A DNA stretch of 16,604 nt from UBA5972 sp964600965. GTDB taxonomy: Bacteria > Pseudomonadota > Alphaproteobacteria > Rhodobacterales > Rhodobacteraceae. Positions 13,133 through 16,604 of the stretch are shown here, piece by piece. The translations under genes were made by a program, and so were the position numbers. The stretch's first letter is position 1. Each line of letters opens with the position of its first letter. Under the pieces are notes generated by a model. That model saw only the letters and a program-made list of their open reading frames with translations, did not search any database and had not been told where the DNA came from. Where the stretch lies: contig CAZRLO010000060.1 of assembly GCA_964600965.1 (NCBI GenBank), forward strand, positions 1-16,604. Direction: 5' to 3'.

Positions 13133-13165
13133 TGAAACGCCCGGTCACCACGGCCGGGCGTTTCA
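13133..13165. terminator. Strong bidirectional Rho-independent terminator
   Basis: TGAAACGCCCGG (13133-13144) and CCGGGCGTTTCA (13154-13165) form a perfect 12-bp GC-rich stem with a 9-nt loop. On the plus strand the stem ends in TTTCAATTT after the binding-protein gene. On the minus strand the hairpin includes the TGA stop of the convergent DUF3131 gene and is followed by TTCTTT. It separates the two convergent transcripts. Confidence 0.88.
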
Positions 13166-14392
13166 ATTTGGTGGTAAAAACATTGGCCCCCGTGACTTAT
13201 AGTGCAGCGCTTGCAGGATCATGGCGTTGGTGTTGAGCGAAAGCACGGAATTCGTAGCGCCGCCGACTTCGTAAATTCCGGCCATCCAACCCGATGGCGT
13301 CTGCAAATCGCTGACCGCGTCCAGCAGTTTCTGGGAATAGGGCGTCGGCAGCAATGCCCACCAGCCAAAGGCCGCCTTGGCCGAGAGGCAGCGCAGATGC
13401 GCGAGGTTCAAGCCATCCCGCGAGCGGCTGGCGAATGGTTGCGCCTGAGCGCCGATGCCCTGCACCGAATTTCCGGGGCCGCGATCCAGAACTTCCTCGG
13501 TCAGGGCGGTCAGGTTGCCGCTGCGCTCGAATCTGGATTTCTGCGCGAGAAACAGGCTGGCGGCAATGTCGAGCATGTCCTGCCGCCAGCCAAATTCCAT
13601 CGCCTCCAGATGAAACGGGTCGGATGTGATGATCGCGGGTTTTCCCGGTGCGTGGCGCTTGTCGCCGGGGAACAGGGTGTCGCCGCGTCGGAAACCGCCA
13701 AGGATCGCGCGCACATCCAGCGCCTCCTCGCATTTCAGACCGATCAGACAGCCGGTTCTGGCGGCGTATTGTTCGTATCCCAGATATTCCTCGTTGCGCG
13801 GGGCGTTTCGACCGTCCGTGCGTGCGGGGACGGACAGAAATCGTCCGCCATCGAATACGCGCGGCAGGTCCCACCGGCGCAGGATCAGGGATATTTCGGG
13901 CGCAAGGTCGGCGTGGTGTCGGGCCAGCACCAGAAAACCGGCGATCAGCCGCATGATCTGCCGGGCGGAAAACGGGGGGCTGGCGGTCGGGCCGGACGGC
14001 CCGTCGGCCCGCATCTGGTGGATGTCGTATCGACGCCGCGGCAACCCGGAACCGGCCAGCGCAAGCCCGGCAAGGCTGGCCAGGCAGGTTTCCAGACGCG
14101 CACGTGCGTCGATGGGGCCGAGCAAGCCCAGATTTAGCGCGCTCTGGATGGCCAGCACATTGGCACCGAATTCCCACGGGCTGGCATGGTTCGATCCTGC
14201 GCGTTCCGGGCAAAAACCGGTCGCGGGCTCGGTGTGAAGCTGAAAATAGGACCAGGCCGTGCGGGCGAATTCAAGTTCGGTCGGGGACAGGGGCGTTCGC
14301 GCGACATTGTTCGCCGTGGCGGCCAGTGAATCCACGCAATCGGGCGACGCGCGATTTCGCAGGAACCGGTTGGTGATCGCAAAGGCCTGCAT
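13163..14392 (-). CDS. DUF3131 domain-containing protein (alpha/alpha-barrel, glucoamylase-like)
   Basis: The 409-residue protein resembles DUF3131 proteins. LEFARTAWSYFQLHTEPATGF (about 40-60) is followed by SPWEFGANVLAIQSALNLGL (about 71-90), the paired motifs at the start of that domain. EYLGYEQYAARTG lies midway, and GWMAGIYEVGGATNSVLSLNTNAMILQALHYK near the end resembles the closing helix pair. The fold is expected to be an alpha/alpha barrel like glucoamylases. Biochemical function is unknown; some family members are linked to cell-envelope polysaccharides. No signal peptide or membrane helix is evident. The ATG at 14392 has only a weak GGGGCAGC upstream, with a structured inverted repeat immediately before it. 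The gene overlaps the shared terminator at its stop. Its upstream neighbour, ArsR, is 112 bp away on the same strand. No link to pyrimidine metabolism is visible. Confidence 0.8.
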   Translation of the reverse strand: MQAFAITNRFLRNRASPDCVDSLAATANNVARTPLSPTELEFARTAWSYFQLHTEPATGFCPERAGSNHASPWEFGANVLAIQSALNLGLLGPIDARARLETCLASLAGLALAGSGLPRRRYDIHQMRADGPSGPTASPPFSARQIMRLIAGFLVLARHHADLAPEISLILRRWDLPRVFDGGRFLSVPARTDGRNAPRNEEYLGYEQYAARTGCLIGLKCEEALDVRAILGGFRRGDTLFPGDKRHAPGKPAIITSDPFHLEAMEFGWRQDMLDIAASLFLAQKSRFERSGNLTALTEEVLDRGPGNSVQGIGAQAQPFASRSRDGLNLAHLRCLSAKAAFGWWALLPTPYSQKLLDAVSDLQTPSGWMAGIYEVGGATNSVLSLNTNAMILQALHYKSRGPMFLPPN

Positions 14393-14400
14393 GCTGCCCC

Positions 14401-14453
14401 GTCAGAAGATGGTTTCCGGCGGTGACAGGGGTTTTCACCCGCATCCTTCTGAC
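14401..14453 (-). promoter_or_regulatory. Nested stem-loop in the leader of the DUF3131 gene
   Basis: GTCAGAAG plus ATG (14401-14411) pairs with CAT plus CTTCTGAC (14442-14453) with one bulged base, and an inner GGTGA/TCACC stem lies within. The structure ends 8 bp before the ATG of the DUF3131 gene, next to its weak ribosome binding site. It could be a leader hairpin affecting translation or an intergenic terminator behind arsR. There is no U-tract that would make a terminator clear. Confidence 0.45.
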
Positions 14454-14504
14454 TGCAATCCCGCGCTCCGGGCACAGGTTAGCGGCCAAACCCTGAAGGC
14501 ATCG

Positions 14505-14864
14505 TTAATCCGGGGTGTGGTTTTTTTCGGTCGCGTCTTCGGGCCCGGCAAGCTCGCGTTCGAGAAACCGCTCGAAATCATCCAGGTTGACGGCCTGAAA
14601 CTGCCCGAAACTTTCCATCCAGACCGACGCGTCCTTCATCGCGGCGGGTTCCAGCCTGCACCATTTCACCCGGCCGCGTTTTTCCTGGCTGATCAGTCCG
14701 GCCCGGGTCAGGATCGCCAGATGCTTGGAGATGGCGGCAAGCGAAATATCAAAGGGCTCGGCCACGTCGGTCACCGCCATGTCGTCTTCGAGCAGCATGG
14801 AAAGGATCAACCGCCGGGTCGGGTCGGCGAGCGTGGAAAATACGAGGTCGAGCTTGGCGGACAT
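14505..14864 (-). CDS. ArsR-family winged-helix transcriptional regulator
   Basis: The 119-residue protein has the ArsR fold. It starts LVFSTLADPTRRLILSML (residues about 6-23), continues with the helix-turn-helix VTDVAEPFDISLAAISKHLAIL (about 31-52), and the wing follows as LISQEKRGRVKWCRLEPAAM (about 57-76). The metal-sensing ELCVC-type cysteines are absent; the only cysteine is C69 in the wing. It therefore belongs to the non-metal branch often paired with SRPBCC/AHSA1 proteins, though no such partner gene is adjacent here. The C-terminal 25 residues are charged and probably flexible. The ribosome binding site is weak (GGGACG). It is divergent from the cytochrome b gene across 177 bp and co-directional with the DUF3131 gene, and could regulate either. 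Confidence 0.9.
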   Translation of the reverse strand: MSAKLDLVFSTLADPTRRLILSMLLEDDMAVTDVAEPFDISLAAISKHLAILTRAGLISQEKRGRVKWCRLEPAAMKDASVWMESFGQFQAVNLDDFERFLERELAGPEDATEKNHTPD

Positions 14865-14942
14865 CGTCCCGTCATGGCGCGATGATACCGGGCCGTCAAC
14901 CGACCGTCGCGCGGTGCGGCGATATCGACGCGCCCCTGGGAA

Positions 14943-14969
14943 TTGACAATGCCGGCGGAACCGTAAAAA
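14943..14969 (+). promoter_or_regulatory. Candidate promoter for the cytochrome b gene
   Basis: A consensus TTGACA (14943-14948) is followed after 15 bp by TAAAAA (14964-14969), about 70 bp upstream of the cytochrome b ATG. The -35 is perfect, but the spacer is short and the -10 is only partly matched. Confidence 0.35.
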
Positions 14970-15041
14970 ACCCGCGAAAGACCGGTGGGTTCGGCCATGC
15001 CGAATTCCACCGCGTAGTCCGGGTCAAACAAAGGCAAAGAT

Positions 15042-15581
15042 ATGAAATCGATCGCTTTGAAAGTCTGGGATCCCTTCGTGCGGGTCTTCCACTGGACTCT
15101 GGTTGCGTTTTTTCTGATCAATTTCCTTTTCACCGAAGCCGAGGGGGCCCTGCACGAATGGCTGGGCTATGCGGTGCTGGTTCTGATCGGTCTCAGGATA
15201 ATCTGGGGAATAGTCGGGCCAACGCGCGCCCGGTTTTCGGCCTTTCCGCCGAGTGTCGAGGCATCGTTGTCGCATCTGAAAGAGATTTCCCGGGGAATCG
15301 CGCGGCCGCACGATTCTCACAGCCCGCTTGGCGCGTTGATGATCTATAATCTTTTGGTGACGATTGTTCTGATCGGGATCACCGGATACATGATCACTGT
15401 CAAAACCTATGTCGGCGGTGGCTGGCTGGAAGAGCTGCATGAATCGTTGGCCAACTGGGCGATGATCTCGGTATTTGTTCATGTTGGCGCCGTCATTCTG
15501 GAATCGCGCAGATTGCAGGTCAATCTGGTAAAATCCATGTGGCGGGGGTACAAAGACGGTACCGAAAAAGAACAGGGCTAA
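15042..15581 (+). CDS. Di-haem cytochrome b561-type membrane protein
   Basis: The 179-residue inner-membrane protein has four helices, at about 14-31, 38-58, 98-120 and 138-155. The likely haem ligands are H17 (VFHW), H38 (ALHEWLGY), H133 (LHESLANW) and H147 (FVHVGAV), one in or beside each helix as in prokaryotic cytochrome b561/Ni-Fe hydrogenase b subunits. KVWDPFVRVFHW at the N-terminus is the family signature. These proteins carry electrons across the membrane between quinone and periplasmic partners. They are often found beside small c-type cytochromes, but none is seen here. The ATG at 15042 has only a weak AAAGG upstream but begins exactly at the signature. The TAA overlaps the ribosome binding site of the following LuxR-type gene, so the two are coupled. 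Confidence 0.9.
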   Translation: MKSIALKVWDPFVRVFHWTLVAFFLINFLFTEAEGALHEWLGYAVLVLIGLRIIWGIVGPTRARFSAFPPSVEASLSHLKEISRGIARPHDSHSPLGALMIYNLLVTIVLIGITGYMITVKTYVGGGWLEELHESLANWAMISVFVHVGAVILESRRLQVNLVKSMWRGYKDGTEKEQG

Positions 15582-15593
15582 AGGACCGATCAC

Positions 15594-16115
15594 ATCCCAA
15601 AAGACCGCAAAACCGCATTTCTTCTGGTTCTGATCGTCGTTCAGGCCGGTTGCGCATTGTTTTTTCTGACCGATGTCATCGCGGATTCGATGCAGACGGG
15701 TGAACATGCCATCGATACTCTGCATTTGGTGCTGGAATTCGTTGCCGCCATCGGGCTGGCGGTCGGCATTTTTTTCGAGACGCAGTACCTGATGCTGCTG
15801 CTACAGCGAAGCGTGCGGATGGAACGGGGCATGCGGGTTGCGGCCGGCGCGCTTTACGAATTGATGGAGGATTTTTTCCGCCAATGGTCCCTGACCGCCG
15901 CCGAAAGGGATGTGGCCACATTCGCGGTCAAAGGGTTCTCGATATCCGAAGTCGCCGGGCTCAGAGATTCGAGCGAAGGCACGATCAAGGCCCATCTCAA
16001 TTCCATCTATCGCAAAGCCGGGGTCAGCGGGCGCAACCAACTGGTCAGCCTGTTGATCGAGGATCTGATCGCGGAACCGCTGGTGCCCCCGGAAGACGCG
16101 GCGGAAAGCGCCTGA
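15594..16115 (+). CDS. Membrane-anchored LuxR-type helix-turn-helix regulator, probable ATC start
   Basis: From the proposed ATC at 15594 the protein has 173 residues. Two membrane helices come first (about 8-26, FLLVLIVVQAGCALFFL, and about 44-63), then a linker. A C-terminal LuxR/GerE helix-turn-helix lies at about 100-158 (LTAAERDVATFAVKGFSISEVA, then SEGTIKAHLNSIYRKAG). It is probably a membrane-tethered transcription factor. AAGGA at 15581-15585 sits 8 bp before this ATC, and the frame is open from 15582. No ATG, GTG or TTG occurs before the TTG at 15657, which would delete most of the first helix and has no ribosome binding site. CTG codons at 15624 and 15630 are alternatives, also inside the helix. 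It follows the cytochrome b stop by 12 bp. The domain call is firm; the start is inference. Confidence 0.82.
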   Translation: MPKDRKTAFLLVLIVVQAGCALFFLTDVIADSMQTGEHAIDTLHLVLEFVAAIGLAVGIFFETQYLMLLLQRSVRMERGMRVAAGALYELMEDFFRQWSLTAAERDVATFAVKGFSISEVAGLRDSSEGTIKAHLNSIYRKAGVSGRNQLVSLLIEDLIAEPLVPPEDAAESA

Positions 16116-16118
16116 AAT

Positions 16119-16136
16119 TCCGGCTGGCGCGCCGGA
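16119..16136 (+). terminator. Weak GC-rich hairpin after the LuxR-type gene
   Basis: TCCGGC and GCCGGA form a 6-bp perfect stem with a 6-nt loop, 3 bp after the stop codon. No T-tract follows, so intrinsic termination would be weak. Confidence 0.3.
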
Positions 16137-16149
16137 TGCGCGGGCAAAG

Positions 16150-16167
16150 TTCAACCGGATGGTTGAA
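16150..16167. repeat. Short perfect stem-loop
   Basis: TTCAACC (16150-16156) and GGTTGAA (16161-16167) pair perfectly around GGAT. It lies in the gap before the ATP synthase gene and could be an operator or a weak terminator. There is no T-run. Confidence 0.35.
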
Positions 16168-16277
16168 TGACACACGGTTGCGGGCAGTTCCATCATCGGT
16201 GCCCCGGGTCGATCGGAGAAAAATAAATCCTTACTATTTCAATCGGTTACTCCACGATTAGCGTTGCCTATTCAGCG

Positions 16278-16306
16278 TTGACTCCGGTATCCGCGCCATC
16301 TAGCTT
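16278..16306 (+). promoter_or_regulatory. Candidate promoter of the ATP synthase F0 operon
   Basis: TTGACT (16278-16283) and TAGCTT (16301-16306) are separated by 17 bp, about 30 bp before the atpI ATG. The -35 matches at 5 of 6 positions and the -10 at 3 of 6, which is common for alphaproteobacterial housekeeping promoters. Confidence 0.45.
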
Positions 16307-16335
16307 GCCGCGAATGCCGAACGAGGGTCATTTTG

Positions 16336-16604
16336 ATGGTCGATCTGCGTGAGCCTGGCGATCTGGACCGGCTCGAAGCGAAGATCAACGCCGCCAAGGC
16401 GGCAAAAGAGCCGGGCTTTCGGCACACGGACAACCATTCCGCGGCGGGTGCCGCCTGGCGGATGGTGATCGAACTGGTGGTGGGCCTCGCCATCGGTTTT
16501 GGTATCGGGTACGGGCTGGACAGCCTGTTCGGGACGATCCCGATTTTCCTGATATCGTTCACAATGCTGGGTTTCGCGGCCGGGGTGCGCACGATGATGC
16601 GCAC
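16336..16604 (+). CDS. atpI: F0F1 ATP synthase subunit I (AtpI), cut by window edge
   Basis: About 89 residues are visible from the ATG at 16336, preceded by GAGGG. A charged cytoplasmic N-terminus (LDRLEAKINAAKAAKE, residues about 11-26) is followed by AWRMVIELVVGLAIGFGIGYGLD (about 40-62) and a second helix IFLISFTMLGFAAGVRTMMR (about 70-89). The glycine-rich first helix and the GFAAGVR end are typical of AtpI/AtpZ-like proteins. AtpI is an accessory protein of the F0 sector, linked to c-ring assembly and possibly magnesium uptake. It is not catalytic. In alphaproteobacteria it normally opens the atpI-atpB-atpE-atpF operon, which should continue beyond the window. Only the last residues are missing. 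It marks a return to housekeeping DNA. Confidence 0.88.
   Translation, partial: MVDLREPGDLDRLEAKINAAKAAKEPGFRHTDNHSAAGAAWRMVIELVVGLAIGFGIGYGLDSLFGTIPIFLISFTMLGFAAGVRTMMR

Noticed and set aside
13202..14237. Plus-strand frames opposite the DUF3131 gene.
   Set aside because: The minus frame has recognisable DUF3131 motifs and a shared terminator; the plus frames have neither motifs nor ribosome binding sites.

Overview
The window looks like a chromosomal segment of a GC-rich alphaproteobacterium, most likely Rhodobacterales. This is inferred from an atpI-like gene at the right edge, the style of the pyrimidine-degradation locus, a GC-rich intergenic hairpin typical of that order, and the codon usage. 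No taxonomic search was possible.

The backbone is a reductive pyrimidine catabolism and import locus in two arms. The left arm (minus strand) is preT (452-1771) and preA (1-436, cut by the window edge), the two subunits of NAD-dependent dihydropyrimidine dehydrogenase. The right arm (plus strand) holds an N-carbamoyl-beta-alanine amidohydrolase-type enzyme (5623-6873), a dihydropyrimidinase (7834-9294) and a complete NitT/TauT/ThiXYZ-like ABC importer: ATPase 9353-10135, permeases 10352-11239 and 11236-12078, binding protein 12110-13099. A strong bidirectional terminator at 13133-13165 closes it. Together they would import a pyrimidine, reduce it, open the ring and release beta-alanine. Each arm has an inverted repeat resembling the RutR operator TTGACCANNTGGTCAA (1823-1838, 11 of 14 fixed positions; 5517-5532, 13 of 14), which suggests one shared repressor. 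No such repressor is encoded in the window.

The two arms are separated by about 3.7 kb: about 1.37 kb without a convincing gene, then a LysR regulator (3176-4147, minus) divergent from an AzoR-type flavin reductase and a DoxX-like membrane protein (4229-5248). The gene-poor stretch contains the most unusual object here, a 488-bp array (2201-2688) of 61 degenerate octamers (consensus close to AYCGGTAG) that never slips out of 8-bp phase.

A second disturbance lies inside the right arm. A 5' fragment of a dihydropyrimidinase gene (6954-7052), with its own ribosome binding site, ends abruptly. It is followed by a promoter-like site and two small unrecognised genes (7108-7305, coiled coil; 7387-7821), and then the intact dihydropyrimidinase gene. 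A long imperfect inverted repeat (10263-10339) sits between the ATPase and the first permease.

Right of the importer are a DUF3131-type protein (13163-14392, minus) and an ArsR-type regulator (14505-14864, minus). These are followed by a di-haem cytochrome b561-like protein (15042-15581) with a membrane-anchored LuxR-type regulator just downstream, whose best start codon appears to be ATC. The window ends in the start of atpI, presumably the first gene of the F0 ATP synthase operon.
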